From Rhodospirillaceae bacterium (GTDB taxonomy: Bacteria; Pseudomonadota; Alphaproteobacteria; Rhodospirillales; Casp-alpha2), in NCBI GenBank assembly GCA_016845145.1, contig JAERTE010000073.1, positions 1-64,000 on the forward strand: DNA of 64,000 bases. The letters run 5' to 3'. Shown piece by piece: positions 54,261-61,863 of the stretch. The notes under the pieces are model-generated. The model was given only the letters and a program-made list of their open reading frames with translations. It was not told the origin of the DNA and did not search any database. Position numbers and translations under genes: made by a program. Position 1 is the first letter of the stretch. Each line of letters opens with the position of its first letter.

Positions 54261-55430
54261 TCATTGCGTAGCCGCTTCCTGATCGTGGAAGGGTTTGGCA
54301 ATGATGTTCTCCAGCGACACCGTGGCAAGGATATCCTTGATTTTGGCCGATGCGCCGGAACGACCGTAGGGCGGCTGGGTGCGCATGGCGTGCTCCATAA
54401 ACGCCGGATCGATGGCGCGGTTTATGGCCTGCTCGATATCGTCTCTGGTTTCTCCGCAATCGATGACGGAGGCGGCTCGCAAGCGGCCTTTCTGGCGATC
54501 CCCGATGTTCACCGTCGGTGTCGTTGTCGAGGGAGCCTCGACCAAGCCGCTTGAAGAATTGCCGATCACCGCTTCGGCGATGCTCAAAGCGCTCAAATAT
54601 CGATGATGGCCGAGACTGTCGACGTACAAGACCCGCCCTTCGTTTTCCGCCGCGAAACGTTGCACGGCTTGGGAAATCTGGCGATTGCCAACGTCCGCGT
54701 TTACGCCGGTGATGACTACCCGATAGTCGGGAAGGGCGTCAAGGGCAGCCAGCATTTCCCTCACCGCCGCCGCCGGTGCGGCATCGGACAAAGTCACCGG
54801 ATGGTACGTGACCAGGAAAAACCGCGGCCCTAGGTCGAACTCGAGCGATGCCGAAAGCTCATGGCGCGTCATCATCTCCGTTCGGGAAAGCGCATCCAGC
54901 CCAGGCGTGCCGACATTGAAAATCCGTTCCGGCGCTTCGCCCATTTGTTCAACTCGCCGGGCATAAGGTTCGGCGGCGGTGAAATGCAAGTGGGCCATCT
55001 TAGTGATGGCGTGGCGGATCGATTCATCGAAGGCCCCTTCGGTGACTTCGCCGCCGTGAAGATGCGCCACCGGAATCCGCAAGATCAGCGCCGCTGACGC
55101 AGCCGCCAGCATCTCATACCGATCACCTAGGATAACCAATATATCCGGACGCAGGAAGTCCAGGGCTTCGGCCAATCCGGTTGTTGCGACACCAACGGAG
55201 CGGGCAATACCGAGGGCTGTATCGTCATCCGGCAGCGGAACCTTGACGCTGATGGTAAATCCATCGGCCTCGATCTCTTTGTAGGTCTCACCGGAATGAG
55301 ATGACAAATGCGCTCCCGTCACCAACATCTGCAACTCCAGATCGGCGGCGTCGGCGATGTCACGGGCTAGCCACTGCAGGTGACTGTATTCGGCCCGCGA
55401 TCCGGTAACCAGACAAATCCTGCGGCTCAT
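54261..55430 (-). CDS. legG: Hydrolysing UDP/GDP-N-acetylhexosamine 2-epimerase (LegG/NeuC family)
   Basis: A 389-residue NeuC-type epimerase that inverts C2 of a nucleotide-activated di-N-acetyl-bacillosamine-like sugar and releases the nucleotide. Marks are VTGSRAEYSHLQWL near 6-19, LVTGAHLS near 36-43, VILGDRYEMLAAASAA near 97-112, HLHGGEVTEGAFDESIRHAITKMAHLHF near 123-150 and VIGNSSSGLVEAPS near 288-301. The product would feed the NeuB-type synthase. It is overlapped at its upstream end by the aminotransferase stop (4 bases). A 92-base gap separates its stop from ptmE. Confidence 0.93.
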   Translation of the reverse strand: MSRRICLVTGSRAEYSHLQWLARDIADAADLELQMLVTGAHLSSHSGETYKEIEADGFTISVKVPLPDDDTALGIARSVGVATTGLAEALDFLRPDILVILGDRYEMLAAASAALILRIPVAHLHGGEVTEGAFDESIRHAITKMAHLHFTAAEPYARRVEQMGEAPERIFNVGTPGLDALSRTEMMTRHELSASLEFDLGPRFFLVTYHPVTLSDAAPAAAVREMLAALDALPDYRVVITGVNADVGNRQISQAVQRFAAENEGRVLYVDSLGHHRYLSALSIAEAVIGNSSSGLVEAPSTTTPTVNIGDRQKGRLRAASVIDCGETRDDIEQAINRAIDPAFMEHAMRTQPPYGRSGASAKIKDILATVSLENIIAKPFHDQEAATQ

Positions 55431-56584
55431 TGGCAGAGAATCTCTTTCAGAGCATCGACGACCCGATCCTGATCCGCGTCAGACAAGCCCGCCGAGCAGG
55501 GCAGCGTCAGGATGTTGCGCCACACCGCTTCACAAACCGGCGTCGCTTCCGCGGGTGCCGAAAGATAGGGGGTTTGCAGATGTATGGGTTTCCAGAAGGT
55601 CCGCCCGTCAATGCCTTTCGTGCGCAGCTGATCGACGACATCGGCGGCGGCGGGATGACGGTTTTCGCCCAGGGTGATGCCGCTGAACCAGCAGGCGCCA
55701 ACCGCCCAGGCCGGATCGGGAAAAAAGCCGATGCCGGGCACGCCCATGAGTGCCTCCCGATAGCGGCCGCTGATGGCCCGTTTGCGCGCCACCAGATCAT
55801 CGACCCGCTCCATCTGAGCGCAGCCAACGGCAGCTTGAAGATTGGTCATGCGGTAATTGTAGCCGACCCGATCGTGATCGTAGCCGGTGTCACTGCGTGC
55901 CGTTGTACCCAAATGCCGGGCCAGGGCGACCACGGCCTCGTCTTGGCCTCCGACGGCACCGCCACCGCCGGCGGTGACTGTTTTATTGCCATTAAAGGAG
56001 ATAACCGTCAGGTCGGCGCCCAATGCACCAACGGAACGCCCCTTGTAGGTGGCACCAAGCGCCGCCGCCGCATCGGCGACAACGGCGAGGCCGAATTCCC
56101 GCGCCGTCTCGACAATCGGGTCCATGTCGGCGGGCTGACCGAGAACATATACCGGCATGACCGCCTTGACCCTGCGGTTGCTGGCCTTGTGAAAAACGTC
56201 ACTGCCACGCCGCTCCGTCTGGATTTCCAGGGCCTTGCGGAAACTGGCGGGATCGAGCCCCCAGCTATCATATGAAACATCCATCAACCAGGGAGACGCG
56301 CCACAGTGGGCGATGGCGTTGGCGCTGGCGATAAAGGTCAACGACGGCAGGACCACCAGGTCGTCCCGTTCGACACCAAGGGTTGTCAGCGCCAGATGCA
56401 ATCCCGTGGTGCCGGAAGAAACGGCGGTAACCGCCTTGGCGTCGATCGCCTTAGCGACCGCTTCTTCAAACTGCGTGACGAAAGGCCCGACCGAAGAAAC
56501 GAAGGTGCTGTCGACACAGTCTTGTAGATATCGGGCTTCGTTTCCGCGCAGGTCCGGAACACAAAGGGGGATCATGTCAGCCAT
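55427..56584 (-). CDS. legC: LegC-family sugar aminotransferase
   Basis: A 385-residue PLP aminotransferase. PLP-binding parts are SSGTTGLHLALTTLG near 56-70, VVADAAAALGA near 168-178 and Lys201 in FNGNKTVTAGGGG. GYNYRMTNLQAAVGC lies near 242-256. The sequence fits LegC, which aminates C4 of the 4-keto-6-deoxy nucleotide sugar made by LegB. It has no CBS domain, unlike the aminotransferase at 42.8 kb. Overlaps legG by 4 bases and begins 6 bases after legB. Confidence 0.93.
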   Translation of the reverse strand: MADMIPLCVPDLRGNEARYLQDCVDSTFVSSVGPFVTQFEEAVAKAIDAKAVTAVSSGTTGLHLALTTLGVERDDLVVLPSLTFIASANAIAHCGASPWLMDVSYDSWGLDPASFRKALEIQTERRGSDVFHKASNRRVKAVMPVYVLGQPADMDPIVETAREFGLAVVADAAAALGATYKGRSVGALGADLTVISFNGNKTVTAGGGGAVGGQDEAVVALARHLGTTARSDTGYDHDRVGYNYRMTNLQAAVGCAQMERVDDLVARKRAISGRYREALMGVPGIGFFPDPAWAVGACWFSGITLGENRHPAAADVVDQLRTKGIDGRTFWKPIHLQTPYLSAPAEATPVCEAVWRNILTLPCSAGLSDADQDRVVDALKEILCQ

Positions 56585-56590
56585 TGTGTC

Positions 56591-57592
56591 TTAGACCATA
56601 TACCCACTGTTGGCGCGAACCCGGTCCATGTGGCCGCGCCACCACTCGACGGTGCGTTCGATCCCCTGCTCCAAACTGACTTGCGAAGACCAGCCTGTAG
56701 CCCTTGTCAGGCGACTGGCATCGGCAAGCAGGGTCAAAACTTCGCTGCCAGCGGGGCGCTTGCGATGTTGTTCCTGTACGATCGGCTTTTCACAACCGGT
56801 CACCGCGCGCACCTTGTCGATCATCTCGCCGATGCTGACCATGCGGCCGCTGCCGGCGTTAAAGACCGAGCCAATATGCGAGGCATCAAGGCTGGCGGCG
56901 GCGATAAAGGCTTCGACCGTGTCACCGACAAAATTGAAATCCCGTGTCGGAGTCAGATCACCGACGCGGATGTCCTCGCAACGATCATCCAGCACCTGCC
57001 GGATCACCGTGCTGATGACGGCGCGTTCGGACTGGCGCGGACCATAGGTGTTGAAAGGACGCAACGTAACCACCGGCAACTCGAAAGAGCGGGCAAAAGA
57101 CTCGGTGATCATATCGGCTCCGATTTTGGAAGCCGAATACGGGGACTGACCCTGCAGGGGGTGCTCTTCGGTGATCGGCGTAAACAGAGCGGTTCCGTAC
57201 ACTTCGCTGGTCGAGGTATGAACGACGCGGGATGCCCCACCCTCGAGCGCTGCTTTCAGTACATTGACCGTTCCCAGAACGTTAGTCTGCACACAACTGG
57301 AAGGGGCATCGTATGAATAGGGTATCGCAATCAGCGCTGCCAGATGGAACACCACATCCTGTCCCTTGGCCAAAGCCGCCATCTGATGCGGGTCGCGTAC
57401 GTCGCCGCGCACGACACGCAGGACCGAACGGATTTCTTTAGAGGCATCGTCGAGCCAGCCAGAGCTGTCGAAGGAGTTATAAAGGGCCAGCGCTGTGACA
57501 TCGGCTCCCAACGCGACCAGCCTTTCGGCCAGATGAGAGCCGATGAAGCCGTCGGCTCCGGTAACCAAAACTTTGCGGTTTTCCCAAGTCAT
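56591..57592 (-). CDS. legB: Nucleotide-sugar 4,6-dehydratase (LegB)
   Basis: A 333-residue extended SDR. The NAD loop VLVTGADGFIGSHLAE lies at 8-23. HTSTSEVYG near 125-133 carries the Thr and Glu of 4,6-dehydratases, and Tyr152-x-x-x-Lys156 (YSASK) is the catalytic pair. RPFNTYGPRQSERAVI near 178-193 is the substrate-loop region. The family LegB acts on GDP-GlcNAc or UDP-GlcNAc, and the presence of PtmE favours the GDP form. It is the first biosynthetic gene after the NusG-like regulator. Confidence 0.93.
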   Translation of the reverse strand: MTWENRKVLVTGADGFIGSHLAERLVALGADVTALALYNSFDSSGWLDDASKEIRSVLRVVRGDVRDPHQMAALAKGQDVVFHLAALIAIPYSYDAPSSCVQTNVLGTVNVLKAALEGGASRVVHTSTSEVYGTALFTPITEEHPLQGQSPYSASKIGADMITESFARSFELPVVTLRPFNTYGPRQSERAVISTVIRQVLDDRCEDIRVGDLTPTRDFNFVGDTVEAFIAAASLDASHIGSVFNAGSGRMVSIGEMIDKVRAVTGCEKPIVQEQHRKRPAGSEVLTLLADASRLTRATGWSSQVSLEQGIERTVEWWRGHMDRVRANSGYMV

Positions 57593-57667
57593 CAGTCGAT
57601 CGTCTTCATTCTTTTCGTAAATCCAGGCACGCTACCGCAGTCCGGGTGAAAGCACTCTCCCAGACGA

Positions 57668-57684
57668 CCGGTAAAAAAAACCGG
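57668..57684. other. Short hairpin between the NusG-like gene and legB
   Basis: CCGGT and ACCGG form a 5-bp stem around an A7 loop (U7 loop in the leftward transcript), 20 bases after the NusG-like stop. It is too weak to call a terminator, but lies in the 112-base gap where an antitermination-controlled pause could sit. Confidence 0.25.
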
Positions 57685-57704
57685 AAGCGCGATATGGCCG
57701 CCTC

Positions 57705-58208
57705 TTACGCCAAAGCGCCTAACTGTTCCGCATCCACACGAACCTTCACTGCCCGACCTAGAAGGTCGAGCAGGATGAAGACCCTTTCGCGGTCGTCGAC
57801 ACAATCAAACAGGCCGACCTGATCGGTAAGGGGGCCGCCATTTATATGCACCTTGTCACCCTTCCGGTAGGGAAGGTATTTGTTCATCAACACCCAGCCG
57901 TCAGCGTCCTCACGGGCGTGGATGCTTTGGATGATCTGTTCCGGCACACACACAGGCTCGTTACCATTCGCCACCAGCTGGCTGACGCCAATGGTTGAAT
58001 TGACCGCCCGCCAACGCGCCACCTCCATATCCATGCCGACGAACAGATAGCGCGGAAACAGAGGCGTCGGCACGGTATCGGTGCGGCGGGCGTGACGGCG
58101 TATTTTCAGGTACTGCGGCAGGTAAACATCAAAGCCCTGGCGCTCCAGATTCAGCCTAGCCCTAGCCTCGGAGCGGGCACGGGTGTTGGCAACAAACCAT
58201 TTCAGCAT
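57705..58208 (-). CDS. NusG/RfaH-type transcription antitermination paralogue
   Basis: A 167-residue specialised NusG paralogue. The N-terminal NGN domain opens MLKWFVANTRARSEARARLNLERQGF and contains LFPRYLFVGMD near 50-60. The KOW-type C-terminal part has YRKGDKVHINGGPLTDQVG near 113-131. It would load on RNA polymerase at a leader site and help it run through the long downstream glycan operon. It is encoded at the head of the leftward biosynthesis run, 112 bases before legB and 4 bases after the winged-helix gene. No clear ops-type element was found. Confidence 0.92.
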   Translation of the reverse strand: MLKWFVANTRARSEARARLNLERQGFDVYLPQYLKIRRHARRTDTVPTPLFPRYLFVGMDMEVARWRAVNSTIGVSQLVANGNEPVCVPEQIIQSIHAREDADGWVLMNKYLPYRKGDKVHINGGPLTDQVGLFDCVDDRERVFILLDLLGRAVKVRVDAEQLGALA

Positions 58209-58212
58209 CGCC

Positions 58213-58866
58213 CTATTCCTCCATCAACTGCGGAGGAACCCGGGATATGTGCAGGAATACCGGGAACAGCAGCTGCTCGGGCGCAAAACTCTCCGACAGA
58301 GCATCGAAGGTCTTTTGGGGCTCCTTCATATCGGTGATTACCACCACATCGATACCCCTCAGCGCCTCCGCCGTGACAACGACTTTCAAACCGGCAAACC
58401 TATCGCCCTCAAAGTCGCTGGCCTCAATGATACCGACAATTTCGATACTATGGTCGCGAGCGCACAATGTTGCGATTTCGGCAAGATCGCCGATTCCGGC
58501 AAGCGCGACCCTATGGGCACCCGCTTGCGCACATTGCTCGAACAGCTCCGTGCACTGGTTACGCGCGGCACGGAAAAAATTAAAAGACTGGGACAAATAT
58601 TCTCCGGTGAGACGGCCTTTCTCAGCGAAACCCCTAGGCGTCAGGTAATAAGCGTAGCGATTGCGTGGAATTTGCTGGATCTTGATAAAACCTTTCTTGG
58701 CACACCGCTTGAGATAAGCGTTGGCCAGTCCGAGCGCGATATCCAGGTCTCCAGCCACGGAGCGCTGGGTCACCGAACTGCTTTTCTCCACCGCATTGAG
58801 AACGCCGAGGGTGATCTCGGCCTCATTAACGGTGGCACCTGTTCCGGAATTCGAATTCTCGCTCAC
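58213..58866 (-). CDS. Winged-helix regulator fused to a Rossmann-like domain
   Basis: A 217-residue protein. Residues about 15-95 are a winged helix (SVTQRSVAGDLDIALGLANAYLKRCAKKGFIKI, then RNRYAYYLTPRGFAEK), as in EPS-associated MarR-like regulators. Residues about 115-205 form a Rossmann-like unit (HRVALAGIGDLAEIATLCA, then IEIVGIIEAS and DVVVITDMKEP) like the N-domain of PglD or Rex-type sensors. It could sense a nucleotide or sugar nucleotide and control the operon. GTG at 58866 is the apparent start. Two GTTC-N7-GAAC boxes lie 29-66 bases upstream, in its own leader. Confidence 0.82.
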   Translation of the reverse strand: MSENSNSGTGATVNEAEITLGVLNAVEKSSSVTQRSVAGDLDIALGLANAYLKRCAKKGFIKIQQIPRNRYAYYLTPRGFAEKGRLTGEYLSQSFNFFRAARNQCTELFEQCAQAGAHRVALAGIGDLAEIATLCARDHSIEIVGIIEASDFEGDRFAGLKVVVTAEALRGIDVVVITDMKEPQKTFDALSESFAPEQLLFPVFLHISRVPPQLMEE

Positions 58867-58894
58867 GACGGAAGCCCAGTTTCGTCAATTTCAA

Positions 58895-58932
58895 TGTTCA
58901 CGCCACGAACACTATCTCGTTCACGCCATGAA
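58895..58932. promoter_or_regulatory. Tandem GTTC-N7-GAAC palindromic boxes
   Basis: Two 15-bp sites differ at one base: GTTCACGCCACGAAC at 58895-58909 and GTTCACGCCATGAAC at 58918-58932, with centres 23 bp apart. A third site is at 59832-59846. Their placement before the winged-helix gene and near the start of the neuD-type transcription unit suggests a shared regulator binding as a dimer. Confidence 0.6.
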
Positions 58933-58938
58933 CGTCAA
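58915..58938 (+). repeat. 24-bp inverted repeat, left copy
   Basis: This copy holds CTC, the second GTTC-N7-GAAC box and GTCAAG. It matches 59826-59849 read on the minus strand at 22 of 24 positions, the two differences lying together within the box spacer. The copies are inverted and enclose the acetyltransferase gene. Confidence 0.75.
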
Positions 58939-59001
58939 GCAATTTCAAATATTTATGAACAAGCACGTCGAATAGGAATAACGAAACTGAAGATATTTGT
59001 C

Positions 59002-59652
59002 CTAGAAATACGGATCATAAATTTTGCGGCTCTTTACCGCCCGGCCCGGGGCGCCAACGACAACCAGATTGGCGCCAACATCCTGCAGTATAACGGATCC
59101 GGCCCCGATCACGGAATTGTCGCCGATCGTGACGCCTTGCTTTATCATGGCGCCGGCGCCGATATACACGTTCTCGCCGATCCGGCATTCGCCACAAACG
59201 ATAGCGCCGGGCGCCAAAGACGAAAAATCGCCAACGACACAGTCGTGCTCCAAGATGCTCGATGTATTGATCACGCAAAAGTCACCAATCGTCGTATTCG
59301 CCGTAAGTGCGGCATTGGGCATAATTACGACGCCCCTTCCAAGGATCGTATCCGGCGCCAACGATGCCGACACATGGGTAAAAGAAGGAAAGCTATGCTG
59401 TCCCATCGCGGTCAGATTTTTGGCCACCCGCTGGCGTTCATCATTGAAGCCAATGGCAACAAAAACAGCTGAATCGTTGTGATCCTTTTGCAACCGGCCT
59501 TCGGCCATCAATGGCTTTCCAAGGAAGTCGCCGGTATCGGTTTGTTCGTCCACATAAGCCACTATTTCATAGCTATCATCGGAATTGATAACTTGGCTCA
59601 CAACTTTCGCATGACCGCCACAGCCAATGACAAAAACGCTCTTTAGACTCAT
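59002..59652 (-). CDS. NeuD/PglD/LegH-like sugar acetyltransferase
   Basis: A 216-residue left-handed beta-helix acyltransferase. The N-terminal Rossmann part has VFVIGCGGHAKVVSQV near 5-20, then a hexapeptide-repeat region (about 95-190) with GDFCVINTSSILEHDCVVG, whose His is the likely catalytic base, and GENVYIGAGAMIKQGVTIG. It would N-acetylate the amino sugar made by LegC, the LegH step, which is otherwise missing from this locus. I chose ATG 59652, giving the family-typical opening. ATG 59670 overlaps the stop of a small upstream frame (ATGA) and is a real alternative. Confidence 0.88.
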   Translation of the reverse strand: MSLKSVFVIGCGGHAKVVSQVINSDDSYEIVAYVDEQTDTGDFLGKPLMAEGRLQKDHNDSAVFVAIGFNDERQRVAKNLTAMGQHSFPSFTHVSASLAPDTILGRGVVIMPNAALTANTTIGDFCVINTSSILEHDCVVGDFSSLAPGAIVCGECRIGENVYIGAGAMIKQGVTIGDNSVIGAGSVILQDVGANLVVVGAPGRAVKSRKIYDPYF

Positions 59653-59666
59653 TCCGAGATGCCCAT

Positions 59667-59837
59667 TCATATAGCCCACAGTGATTCCCGGCGAGACGTT
59701 ATCAGGTAATTGGCAAACCGTTCAAGGCCCGCTTGGGCAAGACTGCTGGCCGAATCTTCATCAATCGATTGCCCGTCGGCACGTGTATCCGAGCAGTTGG
59801 AAACCGCAAGAGGTCTATGCGAGTTCTTGACGTTCAT
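59667..59837 (-). CDS. Possible 56-residue small protein upstream of the acetyltransferase
   Basis: An ATG at 59837, inside a GTTC-N7-GAAC palindrome, opens 56 codons ending TGA at 59667-59669, overlapping a possible acetyltransferase start (ATGA). The product is hydrophilic with a short amphipathic tail (LERFANYLITSRRESLW); no family is recognised. No ribosome site is visible, so it could be an untranslated leader. Confidence 0.3.
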   Translation of the reverse strand: MNVKNSHRPLAVSNCSDTRADGQSIDEDSASSLAQAGLERFANYLITSRRESLWAI

Positions 59838-59849
59838 GATGTGAACGAG
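59826..59849 (-). repeat. 24-bp inverted repeat, right copy, with GTTC-N7-GAAC box
   Basis: It matches 58915-58938 (other strand) at 22 of 24 positions. The embedded palindrome is GTTCATGATGTGAAC at 59832-59846 on the plus strand. It lies between the leftward acetyltransferase gene and the rightward SPASM radical SAM gene, so it could control either. Confidence 0.7.
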
Positions 59850-60013
59850 GTAATGTTTGTACGGTGAGTCGTCAGGAATAGCGGCGAAAGCTATTGAAAA
59901 ATGCTTCGGCCTGCTTACCTCTCATAGTGGTCGCTTCCGGCAAAGACAAATTCTCGGGACCTTCTGTTTGGCGGGTGTTCTGAGGCTGTGATAGTAAAGA
60001 GAGTTGTGAAGAT
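59850..60013. other. Gap before the SPASM radical-SAM gene
   Basis: If the 56-codon frame is not real, bases 59653-60013 form a 361-base gene-free stretch. Apart from the inverted repeat and palindrome I see no terminator, RNA gene or further coding signal. The last 60 bases should hold the promoter and leader of the radical-SAM gene; a GAG-type ribosome site (AGAGAG) lies about 10 bases before its ATG. Confidence 0.4.
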
Positions 60014-61126
60014 ATGAACCACATCATTTCCGCCCTAGTCCCCGACGCTGTCAAAAACCGGCTGAGGCCTGCCTATACCAAATTCCGCAGCCAGCTCTAT
60101 CACTCCCGGTTCACTAATGCCCATGTTGATTTACCGACCTCGCTGAACTTGGCGGTCACTTTCAAGTGCCTGTCGGCCTGTCCCCATTGTTATTTTCTGC
60201 AAATAGATAACAAGACGTTTCAGGGCGAAAAATTTCTTTCTGATGAACTCTATGACGACATCCTGAATTCTGAATTCTCCACCGATATTACCTCGTTGGG
60301 TTGCGGCGGCGGCGAGGCCCTACAACACCCGAAGCTTTTTGAGTGGATTGACAAGGCCCATGCCAAGGGCATTCCCAATATTCAGGTGGTCACCAATGGT
60401 GTCAGTCTCCAGGACGAAACCATTATGGAAAAAGTCCTGCAGCCCAACCCGGTGACGAATTTTCTGATCTCGCTCGACGCCGTCGATGAGGCTGCTTACA
60501 AGCAGGCCAAGGGGCTGAAGAAAACCAATTTCAACCTAGTTCTGGATAACATTCGCCGCATCGTCAAGGCCCGCAAGCCCGGCTCGAAGATGGTCGTCGG
60601 GGTGTCCTTTGTGGTGTCCGCCGAGAACGTTTCCCGCTCTCCTGAAATGCTCGACCTAGCCCATTCCCTGGGCGTCGATTATTGCCACTTCACGACGCTG
60701 CAGTTGACCGACGAGGGCAATGCCGAACAGCTTGGAGAGACTCTGCTTGAGATGCCCCGCGAGTACCAGGAAATCATGGCCAAGTCGGATTACGATTTGG
60801 ATATTTCCATTCAGCCGGCTCTCGATGGCAAGAATTCGAAGTACTGGTGCGCCATGTTGGCCTCGCAGCTGCCCATCGATACCACCGGGCGGATCGCTCC
60901 GTGTTGCCACATCCCCTGGGATGAGAAATATGGGCGGTTCGAGGATTTCACCGAGAATCCGATTAACAACCCCATGACCGTGGCCATGCGCGAACAGTTC
61001 ATTGCTGCAGCCGATGCCGATGATCCGGCGTTACTGCCGACACCCTGCCAGCTTTGCAATCGGCGTTTATCCGGATGCTACAGTTTCCAGAAAAGCGCCC
61101 AGCGTTGGGATTACCTTTATTATTGA
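60014..61126 (+). CDS. Radical SAM/SPASM-domain protein
   Basis: A 370-residue radical SAM enzyme. The cluster-binding cysteines are Cys52, Cys56 and Cys59 (CLSACPHCY), LGCGGGEALQHP near 95-106 is the SAM motif and VTNGVSL near 125-131 a barrel strand. A SPASM region with auxiliary cysteines follows (WCAML near 276, APCCHIP near 294, CQLCNRR near 344 and a GC at 354). Such enzymes modify peptides or sugars through extra iron-sulfur clusters. No precursor-peptide gene is evident next to it. It is the only rightward gene in the distal block. An inverted-repeat regulatory site lies upstream. Confidence 0.92.
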   Translation: MNHIISALVPDAVKNRLRPAYTKFRSQLYHSRFTNAHVDLPTSLNLAVTFKCLSACPHCYFLQIDNKTFQGEKFLSDELYDDILNSEFSTDITSLGCGGGEALQHPKLFEWIDKAHAKGIPNIQVVTNGVSLQDETIMEKVLQPNPVTNFLISLDAVDEAAYKQAKGLKKTNFNLVLDNIRRIVKARKPGSKMVVGVSFVVSAENVSRSPEMLDLAHSLGVDYCHFTTLQLTDEGNAEQLGETLLEMPREYQEIMAKSDYDLDISIQPALDGKNSKYWCAMLASQLPIDTTGRIAPCCHIPWDEKYGRFEDFTENPINNPMTVAMREQFIAAADADDPALLPTPCQLCNRRLSGCYSFQKSAQRWDYLYY

Positions 61127-61156
61127 TCGCCTTCCCGGTCTTGCCTTTCGTCGGGC

Positions 61157-61852
61157 TCAGTAATCAACATCGCTTTTTGATGCGACCAGCACCACTTCGG
61201 AAATACTGTCTAGAGCCGCCAACCGGCTCGACAAAGCCGCCGGTTCGATTTCCTTTTTCAACCTGATGTCGAAAGTCAGCTTCGATGAGGCTCCGTCGCC
61301 GGAAGCCTCAACGTGCAGCAGGCTGGCACTGCGGGTCAGGTCATCAAAGGCCTCGGTGTAGGGAGGCACGGTCCCGTCGGGTGCCGTAGCTGTGCGGAAC
61401 CGAAGGATAAATTCGCTTTTATAGTAGGAGCCGTAATTGCTGATAAAAAGAACGAAGGAAATCAGTGAAAAGAACAGCGTTCCCGCGACGGCAAGAAAAT
61501 AACTGGACGTGCCGGCTGCCAATCCCGCTGCCAACGACATGAAGATGAAGGCCATGTCCTTGGTGTCTTTTACCACCGTCCGGAAACGGATAATAGACAA
61601 CGCGCCAACCAGAGCGAAGGCCCGGGCCAAGTTATTACCGATGACCATGATGACCATGGCCACGATTATGGCGATGAACACTTGGGTCACCATGAACGAC
61701 TGGGAATAGCTCAACCCCTTGTGAGTGACCTTGTAGAAAAAACTGACGATCAACCCGAGCATAAAAGCCAGACTGATATTCAGCAATACGGATGTCGGGT
61801 CGTAAATGATGGTCATACTGACGGAGTTTAATAAGTTGTCGGCATTATCCAT
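61157..61852 (-). CDS. DUF4956-family membrane protein
   Basis: A 231-residue protein with about four transmembrane segments: VLLNISLAFMLGLIVSFFY near 22-40, FMVTQVFIAIIVAMVIMVIG near 53-72, ALVGALSIIRFRT near 80-92 and a YFLAVAGTLFFSLISFVLFI segment near 118-137. The cytoplasmic C-terminal domain (145-231) is ferredoxin-like in pattern. The GALSIIRFRT motif is the DUF4956 hallmark. These proteins occur with VTC-domain and CotH-like proteins, as here, in an uncharacterised phosphate/polyphosphate-related module. It begins 11 bases after the VTC gene stop. Confidence 0.9.
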   Translation of the reverse strand: MDNADNLLNSVSMTIIYDPTSVLLNISLAFMLGLIVSFFYKVTHKGLSYSQSFMVTQVFIAIIVAMVIMVIGNNLARAFALVGALSIIRFRTVVKDTKDMAFIFMSLAAGLAAGTSSYFLAVAGTLFFSLISFVLFISNYGSYYKSEFILRFRTATAPDGTVPPYTEAFDDLTRSASLLHVEASGDGASSKLTFDIRLKKEIEPAALSSRLAALDSISEVVLVASKSDVDY

Positions 61853-61863
61853 TAAACAAATAC

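Noticed and set aside
57593-57704. ops/JUMPStart-type element for the NusG paralogue
   Set aside because: I scanned the leader regions near 57.6 and 58.9 kb for GGCGGTAG-like sequence and found none; alphaproteobacterial paralogues may use other signals.
58183-59472. A 429-codon open frame on the plus strand across the regulator and acetyltransferase genes
   Set aside because: It runs antisense to two genes with clear domains and spans their promoter gap; it has no recognisable motif.
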